Assembly: GCA_024225195.1 (NCBI GenBank) | Contig: JAAEMV010000811.1 | Span: 1 to 34,143 of the forward strand | DNA length: 34,143 nt | DNA from: Planctomycetaceae bacterium | Lineage (GTDB): Bacteria; Planctomycetota; Planctomycetia; Pirellulales; Pirellulaceae | Direction: 5' to 3' | Shown here: positions 9,078 through 19,100 of the stretch, one piece after another | How the letters are laid out: every line of letters starts with the position of its first letter | Position numbering within the stretch: the stretch's first letter is position 1 | Notes under the pieces: model-generated | Database searches by the model: none | Told to the model about the DNA's origin: nothing | What the model saw: only the letters and a program-made list of their open reading frames with translations | Program-made: the position numbers and the translations under genes

Positions 9078-9834
9078 TGGACTACAACCTGATTAATGGA
9101 GTTCAGGCGACTGTTTGACCTGCCCGTGCAGGATCAATAATCAGCCGAAAGGTATGGAACGACCTTCCGTTGTCCTTAAGTTTGCCATCCTTTGGCGTAG
9201 ATTAATTCGAATGTGGAGCGTTGGTTCAAATTAACCTACACGAGAAAAAACTGTTTCCGTCAAATAGCCTTTTCTCGATAGAGGGGTCATCGGCAAGGTT
9301 TGCCTTAAAAGAAAAGTCTATTTGGGGCAAAATGTTTCAATGACCGACAAGGTCTACTGCGGGACCCTCCCAACCGATACGAACTGAACTCTCTTTGAGA
9401 AATTGAATGGGTTGGGGGAACACTACTTACAATTCTTTTTCATGCACAAGTTCAAAAGACACATCCCCCAGTGAAATTGCTCGCCGAGATATATTTTATT
9501 TACAGTCCAGCATTTAGATTCCCTGCCTTTGCCGTACTGCCACCGAACTGGCCGTACCATGACGACAACTCAACCGGCAAAGATATCAATTCACACCGCA
9601 AATTCGCTTTCCAACCCTGCAAAATTAAGCGACAATCTAATCGTTCGTTTCGTTGCAGGGCACTCTTTTATAATCTAGTAATGAATCCAATCTTGGTGAC
9701 GCAACCAAGCAAACGTGTTTACGCTTCGATCGAGCAGCCTCCGAGGAGTTACCCAGGCCGACCTGCCACTGGCAAATCACCGGATCTCCGATCAACAAAA
9801 TAGCATAGTTTCAAAAGTTCACTGGAATCACATC
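9078..9834. other. Long intergenic region with inverted repeats
   Basis: This 757-base gap separates the divergent RNase H-like gene and the sulfatase gene. No frame in it looks coding; a GTG-started frame at 9471-9803 has no ribosome site and no recognisable composition. Structures visible are a hairpin with arms CTCCCAACC (9367-9375) and GGTTGGGGG (9410-9418), one pair being a wobble, and an inverted repeat at 9615-9660 next to a TATAAT. Both may belong to leaders or operators. Confidence 0.6.
9615..9674 (+). promoter_or_regulatory. Inverted repeat next to a TATAAT box upstream of the sulfatase gene
   Basis: The arms CCCTGCAA (9615-9622) and TTGCAGGG (9653-9660) are perfect inverted copies, and a perfect TATAAT follows at 9669-9674. 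No good -35 hexamer is found at the normal distance, so an activator-dependent promoter or a chance match are both possible. It lies about 160 bases before the sulfatase start. Confidence 0.3.
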
Positions 9835-11778
9835 ATGAGATTACGTCCCGTTATTTTCTTGTTGACAATATTGATAACGATTCCAAACGCAGTTGCGGTG
9901 GCCGACCACCCCGGATCGAGCCGAACGGAGGCCAAACCTCCGAATATCGTGTTTATCATGTCCGACGAACTTGCTTATTTTGAGTTATCCCACATGGGAA
10001 ACCCATACATTCGCACGCCCAATATTGATCAGATGGCTGCGGAGGGAATCCGATTCACTCAGGCACTCGCTGCCGCTCCCGTTTGCGCGCCGTTGCGCGG
10101 TGCCTTAATGACAGGAAAACATATGGGACATGCCTCGGTTCGGGCAAATGGTGGCGGTACACCGCTGCGCGCGGACGAGGAAACAATCGCTTCGATCCTA
10201 AAACAGAAGAGCTTTGCGACAGGAGGTTTTGGAAAGTGGGGCGCCGGTGGCCGCGATTCCACGGGAGTTCCAGAAAAACATGGATTCGATCTTTTCTTCG
10301 GTTATTACGATCAGGTTCATGCTCATTCGTTCTACCCACCCTACCTGATCCGCAACAGCGAAGAGGTAAAACTGGACGGAAACATTGGTGGTCGGCAGGG
10401 AAAAACTTACTCTCATTACGCCATCATGGGTCAAGCACTAGACTTCATCAGAGCCAATCACGAGAAACCATTTTTCTGCTATCTTCCAATCACGCCTCCG
10501 CACGGGATGTACGACATTCCTGCCGACGATCCGGCCTGGAAACTATACGAAAACGACGCCTGGATCAAAGACGCGAAGATTTCGCAGGATACCAAAAACT
10601 ATGCCGCAATGGTTTCAATGATCGACTACAACCTGAAACAGGTGATGGATCTTTTAAAGGAACTCAAACTGGAAGAGAATACGATTGTATTTTTCACTGG
10701 CGACAACGGAGGGCAAGATCGATTTCGATCCAAGAAACATCCACGTGGTTTTTTCGGACCCAATGTTAATCCTTTGAACAAGATTGAGTTCCGGGGAGGA
10801 AAAGGGAATCTCTATGAGGGAGGTTTGCGAATTCCTTTCATCGTCCGTTGGCCTGGAAAAATCGCACCTGGGCAAACAAGCGATCTTCTCTTCAACCAAG
10901 TCGACATCCTACCTACGCTCGCTGAACTGACGGGAACACGAGCACCTTCTGATATCGACGGGCTTTCAATTCTTCCCGAGTTAATTGGAGAACAACAGGC
11001 TGGACGGGCACAGGAACAGCACCGTTACTTATACTGGGAATTCGGCTCACAAACCGCTGTTCGCATGAAAAACTGGAAAGGCATCCAGCCGAAAAAAGAC
11101 GGTCAATGGGAACTCTACGATCTTAACCTAGATCTCAGCGAAGCCCGCAACGTTGCTCAGCAACACCCTGAAATTGTTAAGCAGATGAAACAATTCGCTC
11201 AACAATCACACGAACCGGTCAGGGAGGGAACTTACACCACCAAAGTCCGGCACGAACGAGATCGCCAAGCGAAGTTTGGTACCTCGCGGAGGACTCCTCC
11301 ACCCAAGAAGAATAGAAAGATGATTCAAATCAAGCATCCCAACTTAATCGCCCCCGAGAATATAAAGGTATTAAAGGCAAGTAGCGAAAACAAATCGAAC
11401 GACAAGTTGGCAAGCTACGCCATCGATGGCAAACCCAATACCATCTGGCACACCCAGTTTTCTAACGGACTAAAATCGCACCCACATGAAATAATTCTTG
11501 ATCTTGGAAAGCCGATGCTAATTGAAGGGTTCCGATACTTAGCCCGGCAAGAGGGCGGTTGGAATGGAGCCTTTGCCGACACCGAATTTACGGTTAGCAA
11601 TTCACCCGAAGTGTTTGCATCGAACCCACTAAAAATCACCTTCAAGAAAACCAATTTGGTGCAATCAGCCGATCTTAAAACGCCAATCTCAGGTCGCTAC
11701 GTGAAAATTAAGATTATTTCTGAAGTCAACAACGGACCTTGGGCGTCCGCAGCAGAATTGGGAATTATCGCTAAATAA
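9835..11778 (+). CDS. Secreted sulfatase with C-terminal F5/8-type (discoidin-like) domain
   Basis: A formylglycine-dependent sulfatase that would remove sulfate esters, probably from algal polysaccharide. From the chosen ATG it has 647 residues and opens with a signal peptide (1-23). The sulfatase core starts at PPNIVFIMSDE (35-45). The modified cysteine is Cys84 in CAPLRGALMTG; the fourth place of the usual CxPSR is Leu but Cys, Pro and Arg remain. Other landmarks are GKWGAGG (Lys134), FFTGDNGG (Asp290, Asn291) and GGKGNLYEGGLRIPF (Lys323). The first metal-binding pair is Asp44-Glu45 instead of the usual Asp-Asp. Residues about 510-647 resemble an F5/8 type C or CBM32-like domain. The frame continues 40 codons upstream, but only the ATG at 9835 places the signal peptide first. 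No maturase is in the window. Confidence 0.9.
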   Translation: MRLRPVIFLLTILITIPNAVAVADHPGSSRTEAKPPNIVFIMSDELAYFELSHMGNPYIRTPNIDQMAAEGIRFTQALAAAPVCAPLRGALMTGKHMGHASVRANGGGTPLRADEETIASILKQKSFATGGFGKWGAGGRDSTGVPEKHGFDLFFGYYDQVHAHSFYPPYLIRNSEEVKLDGNIGGRQGKTYSHYAIMGQALDFIRANHEKPFFCYLPITPPHGMYDIPADDPAWKLYENDAWIKDAKISQDTKNYAAMVSMIDYNLKQVMDLLKELKLEENTIVFFTGDNGGQDRFRSKKHPRGFFGPNVNPLNKIEFRGGKGNLYEGGLRIPFIVRWPGKIAPGQTSDLLFNQVDILPTLAELTGTRAPSDIDGLSILPELIGEQQAGRAQEQHRYLYWEFGSQTAVRMKNWKGIQPKKDGQWELYDLNLDLSEARNVAQQHPEIVKQMKQFAQQSHEPVREGTYTTKVRHERDRQAKFGTSRRTPPPKKNRKMIQIKHPNLIAPENIKVLKASSENKSNDKLASYAIDGKPNTIWHTQFSNGLKSHPHEIILDLGKPMLIEGFRYLARQEGGWNGAFADTEFTVSNSPEVFASNPLKITFKKTNLVQSADLKTPISGRYVKIKIISEVNNGPWASAAELGIIAK

Positions 11779-12089
11779 TCCCGATATTTAACTAGGTCAC
11801 TTACAAATAGGTACGCCAAAGTCAAGGTTTTCGCGATCCGGATATCTTATTTAAACTCTTCCGCATTTACCTATTAATCCGAGCACAGGTTCTTTTTTTG
11901 AATTTGTTTGCGTAAACGGGTATTGCTTTAAAAAATGCCCTTTCTAACCTAGGAACCTGAAGGTTTCCCCAGTTGCCGTTTGGTAACTCAACACAGCTTT
12001 CAGATGTATTCGAAGTGAGTAGGATTTCACTGAGAAAATCGAGTTCGCAAGGATTATTCAGTACCCCTAAGATTTACCTCGGAGATTTT
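11779..12089. other. Intergenic region, no gene seen
   Basis: This stretch of 311 bases between the sulfatase and the ASH-like gene has no convincing frame and no clear terminator. TTGCTT (11923-11928) and TAACCT (11945-11950), 16 bases apart, are a weak promoter candidate for the next gene. A small hairpin with arms GGAACCT and AGGTTTCC lies near 11951-11968. Confidence 0.5.
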
Positions 12090-12797
12090 ATGAAAACCCT
12101 TTTATCACTTACCGCAATGATGCTCGCGGTGCTGTGCTTCAACTTAAGCCAGTCCAACGGCCAAGACTATAATTTGAGCGAAAACACCCTAGATTTTGGT
12201 GGTGTTCCAGTTGGTTCGTTTGAGTCTGACGTTACTACGATTACCAACAACGCCAACACCCAGATTAACATCACCGGTTACTCATTCAACAATGATCCTG
12301 ACAACGTCTTTTCCATTGAAGGAACTGACATTGTAGGTGCAGGCATTAGCGGCGGTGGCAGCACCTTAGATATCAACATTAGATTCAGCCCGTTAGCAGA
12401 CAATTATTATGAGGCTGAACTAGAGATCAATATCCTAACGATTGACGGACCTTTCACCGAAACGATTACGTTAATCGGTAATGGCACAAACTACGATGAT
12501 CCATGTGAGTTAGTTGATGATATTCGGCGGTTCTACAAAGAATGCCTGGCAGACGGAACACTCGACGGGACCGGTTCCGGCAAACGTGCTCGCCGTCGGG
12601 AACGTGCCCTCAATTGCAGATTACGAGCGATCTCATATTTGTGCCGACACGGCTATTACTGCTACGCATCGTGGGTCACTCGTTCTGCAATCAAAAGAAC
12701 AGATGGATTTGGTTGCCCAAGAGATTTTGTCGAAGGTTCAAATTTAGAGGCCCTCAACAATGATCTCCTACTCTTACAGGTGATGCTGCAAAATTAA
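12090..12797 (+). CDS. Secreted ASH-like (choice-of-anchor D type) protein with Cys-rich C-terminal region
   Basis: The 235-residue protein has a signal peptide (about 1-24, cleavage likely after SNG). A beta-rich domain at about 28-132 starts LDFGGVPVGSFESDVTTITN and ends ETITLIGNGTN. That pattern is typical of the ASH/choice-of-anchor D immunoglobulin-like fold. The remaining 100 residues are different: basic, with six cysteines (139, 152, 176, 185, 191, 209) and a run KRARRRER. That even number suits disulfides outside the cytoplasm. I do not recognise the C-terminal part and cannot give a function. The start is supported by GGAG at 12081-12084, five bases before the ATG. The frame extends 39 codons upstream without a better site. 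A terminator closes the gene, so it is probably monocistronic. Confidence 0.8.
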   Translation: MKTLLSLTAMMLAVLCFNLSQSNGQDYNLSENTLDFGGVPVGSFESDVTTITNNANTQINITGYSFNNDPDNVFSIEGTDIVGAGISGGGSTLDINIRFSPLADNYYEAELEINILTIDGPFTETITLIGNGTNYDDPCELVDDIRRFYKECLADGTLDGTGSGKRARRRERALNCRLRAISYLCRHGYYCYASWVTRSAIKRTDGFGCPRDFVEGSNLEALNNDLLLLQVMLQN

Positions 12798-12828
12798 CCT
12801 GCAGTTGCAAATCAAAGTTACCGCTTCA

Positions 12829-12855
12829 CCCGGCTCGATCGAGCCGGGTTTTTTT
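12829..12855 (+). terminator. Palindromic terminator after the ASH-like gene
   Basis: A perfect 20-base palindrome (arm CCCGGCTCGA) is followed at once by seven T. It is a strong intrinsic terminator and isolates the next gene from read-through. Confidence 0.92.
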
Positions 12856-13174
12856 ATGCGCACACGAAACACATAAACCGTCAAATGAGCGGTACTTCTG
12901 ATCGCGTCTAGGACTGCCGATCAACGAACTTATTCAATAAAAACGGTTGTAAGGATTGTATTTCAAGATAGACAAAATAAACAACCTGCAGCAATTTCTA
13001 GTTGGATCAAGACCAAAGCTACCTCGATAACTAAGAAGTGCAGTTCAACAGATGGATTTTGGTTTCATCCAGTGAAAATCTCAAAGACATATCTCCTAAA
13101 CCTTGTTCTGCCTGATTGAATAACAAGCCACTCTCAGTTCGCTTCGGCGACCTTAACCTATCGTTTGGTAGCTA
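12856..13174. other. Leader region of the giant surface protein, no gene seen
   Basis: About 320 bases with no coding frame I can support. An inverted repeat CTTGTT (13102-13107) / AACAAG (13122-13127) lies shortly before the start codon at 13175. No convincing -10/-35 pair or ribosome site was found. Confidence 0.5.
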
Positions 13175-16100
13175 ATGCTCGGCAAAATTAAAAAAACAAT
13201 TTTAATTTTCGACCCTAGAAAACGGGCTACCGCGATTGGTAAACAGATCGATCTGACTTCAGACACCGCTCATTTTCGGAATATGTGTCAACTTGAAGAC
13301 CGCATTCTCTACAGTGCCTCTCCCATTGGAGTCTCTGCTGAGCTTCCCGTGGAGCAAGTGGTTTCAGATTCGGTAACTTACCACGATTTTGCCCAGGCCG
13401 ATCCAATCGCGGACGGCGATCAGATATCATCCGCTGATTTCCTACCACCGCCACCCTTTGAAAGCACCCATGAACTATTCGTTATTGATTCCCGAGTTGA
13501 AAACTTAAGTGAGCTTCTCAACGAGCAGCTCTCAGACGAGTCTCTAAATGCATCGATTATTGAAATCAGTAGCGAAACCGATGGCGTCCTTCAACTCACG
13601 GACATTTTAAAGTCCTACACCGACTTAACTGCAATCCATCTGTTTTCACATGGCGAGTCTGGAGCAATTCAACTTGGTAACACACAACTATCGGCCGAAA
13701 CTTTTGATTCATATAGCGCTCAAATCGAAACCTGGGGCAAAGCGTTAAATGAAGAGGGAGATATCCTGATCTACGGCTGCGAAGTCGCTGCAGGACCTGA
13801 GGGCCAATGGCTTATCAATGAACTGGCGACGTCCACTGCCGCAGACATCTCAGCAAGCACCGATATTACCGGACATTCAGACCTTGGCGGTGATTGGATC
13901 CTCGAATCAACAATTGGATCGAAACCCGAGCTCCCTAACTGGCTATCCGCAGTTGATCAAAACTGGCACTCTACCCTCGGAGTTGTCGCAAACCCGGACT
14001 CTTTTAGCACAAATGAAAATGACGCACTCTCAGTTGACAGTACGACCGGTGTTTTAGCCAACGATGTTCTAGAAAACACTGGCACAACAATTGTTCAATC
14101 GCCGGAGCTTCACTTCGACGCAAGTTCGGATGCGACGGCAAATCAAACATGGGAAAACACATCAGGGATTCCTAATTTTGATTTTTCGCTTCCTCCGACC
14201 GCCACCAACAACCCCGTGATTGATGGACCGCCGGACATTACCTCAGCCTATCTTTTCGATGGAACAGGAACAGCCGAACTGACATCGACCTTCGCTGACC
14301 TCGCATCGGACCCGACGACGGAGGCAGTTTCATTTGAAACGTGGTTTCGACCAACGAATGATATCATTTCCGATGCCTATCTATTTGAAATTGGTAGTGT
14401 TGATTCTGGAACCAACTTATCAATTTTCAAGGACAACACGGATGGCACCACGAAATTGGCATTTACCGTCAATGGTACTGCCTCGATAGCAGTCGTAGCT
14501 GACATCAGCTCGGAAGTTTTGTCTGGGGCTTTCATTCAGGCCATCACCACCTTTAATCCATTGACGGGAACCGCGGAACTTTTCGTCAATGGAACCTTAG
14601 TGGGTAGTGAAACCAACAGCTCGATAACCGATTGGTCGGATTCGATCGACTCACCAGCTCTGGGAGGTTCATCAGGAAATTCCAAAATCATTTCAGGACA
14701 GGCTATTTTCGGCAGTTTTCGGGGTGAAATCTCAAGCTTCAGCTTTTACCAATCACTTTTATCTAACGCCGAAATCGAGCAAGACTACGCCTCCTCCACC
14801 AGCTTCCTCTCAGTGGCCAATTACGATGCCATTTCACAACTCAATGGCACCATCTTAATGGAAACAGATGGGAGTTTCATTTATGACCCAGGTGACAACT
14901 TTGATTACCTGACGGGCGCCGAAACCGCCACCGACACTTTCAACTACACCGTGACCGACAATGTTGGGAACACAGAAACCGAAACCGTCCAGATCCAAAT
15001 TTTTGGACAAAACGATACTCCAGACAACGTCACATTTTCGAATACCGCCATCAACGAAAACACAGACACCACTGGGGGCTACGCAGTAACGAACCTATTC
15101 ACCAGCGATGCTGATATTAACGATACCTTTACCTACTCAATTGTTGGTGGAGCGGATTCCGGAAAATTCACCATCGCCGGATCAGAACTAAAACTCACTG
15201 ACGGTCTAATCGACTTTGAAACTCAAGCGTCCTACTCTGTCCAAATCGAAACCAAGGACGCTGAAAACGCCACATTTCAAAAATCATATATTTTAAACGT
15301 CAATAATCTGGACGACACTGCACCGGTTATCACGTCGGCCACCAATATTGCCGTCGATGAGAACGCCCCTGCTAACCAAGTCGTCTACATCGCAACTGCG
15401 GATGACTCGGCAGACGTTTCTAACGGAGTCACCTTTGCAATCTCGGGGACCGATGCAGCCGCCTTCAGCATTGATCAAAACACCGGTGACGTCTCGATTC
15501 TCACATCACCCGATGCGGAGTTAAAAAACTCCTACGAATTTGAAATAACAGCAACCGATGCCGCAGGAAACTCATCCACTCCACACTCCGTTCTGCTTAG
15601 CATCAACAATCTCGATGACACTGCACCAACCATCACCTCACCAATCAACGTTGACGTCAATGAGAACGTTCCTGTCGGACTGATCATCTACACCGCCACC
15701 GCAGATGATTCGGCAGATGTCTCCAGTGGATTCACCTTCGCTATCTCTGGAGCCGATGCAAGCAATTTCGGGATTGATCAAAACACGGGTGAAGTCAGAA
15801 TTTTGATTTCGCCTGATGCCGACGTAAAAAACTCTTACCAGTTCGACATTACTGCCACTGACGCTGATGGCAATGCGTCCGCCCAACATACTGTCTTCCT
15901 TAGCATCAACAATCTTGACGACACAGCACCGACAGTCACTTCCGCCACCAACGCAACTGTCGATGAAAATATTCCAGCCAGTCAAATCATCTACACCGCC
16001 ACCGCAGATGATTCGGCAGATGTCACTAGCGGATTCACCTACGCAATCTCTGGCACCGACGCTGACAGTTTCACTATTGATCAGAATACTGGTGAGGTCA

Positions 16101-19100
16101 CCATCCTGACTTCACCTGATGCCGACGTAAAAAACTCTTACCAATTCGACATCATCGCCACTGACGCTGATGGAAACGCCTCCGACCCGCATACGGTTTC
16201 CCTCGAAATTAACAACCTCGACGACACTGCACCGACAATCACTTCTGCAACCAACGCAACTGTCGACGAGAATATTCCAGCCAATCAAATTATCTACACC
16301 GCCATCGCAGATGATTCGGCAGATATCTCCGGCGGATTCACCTTTACTATCGCTGGAGCCGATGCAAGCAGCTTCAGCATTGATCCAACAACGGGTGACG
16401 TCTCGATCCTTGCTTCGCCCGATGCGGAACTAAAAAACTCATACCAATTTGACATTACGGCAACCGATGCTGCGGGGAACTCGTCAATTCCACATTCAGT
16501 TTTACTCGCCATTAACAATCTCGATGACACCGCGCCAGTCATCACTTCAGCAACGAATGTTGCCTTCGACGAAAACAGCCCCGTCAACCAAGTCGTCTAT
16601 ACCGCAATCGCAGATGATACCGCAGATGTATCCAACGGGGTCACCTTCGCAATCTCAGGAACCGATGCCGACAGCTTCAGCATTGATTCAACCACAGGCG
16701 ACGTCTCGATCCTTGCTTCGCCGGACGCCGATTTAAAGAACTCATACCAATTTGAAATCGTGGCAACCGATGCCGCCGGGAACTCGTCAACTCCACACTC
16801 AGTTTTCCTCGCCATCAACAACCTCGATGATACAGCACCGGTGATCACCTCGGCTACAAACATCGCCGTCGATGAAAACATCCCCATCAATCAAGTCGTC
16901 TATACCGCATCTGCAGATGACTCAGCGGACATATCGAACGGGATCACCTTCGCACTTTCAGGTACCGATGCCGACAGCTTCAGCATCGACGAGAACACCG
17001 GACAGGTTGCGATTCTTATTTCTCCCGATGCCGAAAGTAAAGCCAGTTACGCTTTCACAGTCGTCGCTACCGACAGCGAGGGCAATACATCAGACCCCCA
17101 CGATGTGACTTTAATCGTCAACGACATTAACGAGTCGCCTACAGCAATCACTCCCGGCGCGGCCAACATTCTCTCCGGCACAGACACGACCGACGGAATA
17201 AAAGTCGCAGACTTGGAAACCTCCGACCCCGATGCAACTGACTCATTTAGCTACAGCATTGTAAACGACCTCGACAGTGTTCACTTCAAAATCATCGGAG
17301 CCGCACTCCATTTTGATGCCGGCGTTGTCAACGGTTTCCTCAAATCCAGTTACGACATTCGAATTCAAGTCACCGATTCGGGCGGAATTACCTTTGAGTC
17401 GACTTTTGTTTTAAACGTTACCCTAACGAATCAACCGCCTACCGAAATCACACCTGGCACGATTTCTATCAACGAAAACATTGACACAACTGGCGGCTAT
17501 GATCTCGGTCTCATTTCTGCACTGGACCCGGATGTGTTTGAAACATTCACGTATTCAATCACGCCCGGCTTGGACGCATCCAATTTCACACTTGGAGGAA
17601 CACAAGCAAACCAGCTCATTTTCGACGATGGCGAAATTGACTACGAATCCAAATCCGATTACGCAGTAACAATTAAGGTCATAGACAGCCAAGGCAACGA
17701 ACTCGAATCAGTCCTGACAGTTAAGGTGGTTGATCAAAACGAGGCACCTTCCTTAATTTCACTATCAAGCTCACGAATTCCTGAAAACTCAGATGCGGTC
17801 AACGGATTTGCGATTGGTGACCTGCAGACCACCGACGAGGATTCCGGGGACACTCACAGCTATGAAATTACAGGCGGCGTAGACAAAAGCAACTTTAGCC
17901 TGGGTGGGATCAATGGGACGACGCTAATTCTTAGCGACCCACTCGTCGATTTCGAAAACAAGTCGACATATCAGGTAGAAATCACGGCTACCGATTCAGG
18001 CGGCGAGGAAATCAAAGAAACGCTGATCATCCAAGTCGATGATCTAAACGACGCACCTTCAGGAATCAACCCTGGAAATTTTTCGATCCTTGAAAATCAA
18101 GGAACAGACGCTGGGTTCAGCCTAGGCACCTTGACCACGATCGATCAGGACTCGAACGATGCCTTCACCTATTCAATCGTTGGTGGATTAGACAAGAACT
18201 CATTCGAAATTGGCGGGATTTTAAACGATCAACTAATAATTACCGAAGCCAACATCAATTATGAAGCCAAGGATTCGTATTCCGTCATCATTCGAAGCAC
18301 AGACGCCTCACTCGAACACTACGACTCACTTATCACTGTCTCAGTCGTCGATCAAAATGAAGTACCCACCGAAATAATACAAACAGAATTTTCGATTCTC
18401 GAAAACACACAAGCTTCGAATGGAATTTCGATCGGCAATCTGAACACAGCAGATCCCGATTCCGATGAATCCTTTACCTATAGTGTTATCGCGGGATTTG
18501 ATTCGAGTCAGTTCACCTTCACCGGATCGACGCTCTACTTTACTCACGATTCGATAGATTTCGAGCAAAAAGAAACCTATCTCACGTCCATCCTCGTACA
18601 AGACAGTGGTGGCAATCAATTGCAGGAACTTATCACTGTCAATGTTATTGATGTGAACGAATCCCCCAGCGACCTCCTCAACACTGAATTTCAAATCGCC
18701 GATAACACCGACACCACTACCGGACGAATTCTAGGCACTTTGAATGCGATTGACCCCGATGCAGGCGAAACATTTTCTTATGAAATTCTCGACGGCGATA
18801 ACTCATCGCTTTTCAGCATTGGCGGAGCAAACAACGACGAACTTATTTTGACAGCTAAGACGCTTGACTCGGCAATCCAACCACTTCTTTCAGTTGACGT
18901 CAAAGTGACGGACAGTGGCGGCAATACTCATACGGAGACGATCGCCGTCAACATCATCAGTTTCAACAGTGCATTATTACCTTCAACCTTTGACATCAAC
19001 CCGCCTGCCTCAACTGAAGAGGCAACGGTTGTTACCAGTGAAGATGAATCCTCGATCAGCGAGTCTGAAATAACTCCGGACGAGATGATTGCAGAAACAA

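Noticed and set aside
9471-9803. GTG-started frame of 110 codons before the sulfatase gene
   Set aside because: No ribosome binding site, mixed composition, and it covers the inverted repeat and TATAAT that look regulatory.
15308-17125. CRISPR-like array or mobile repeat
   Set aside because: The 303-base units are in frame, encode cadherin-like domains and have no spacers or flanking mobile genes.
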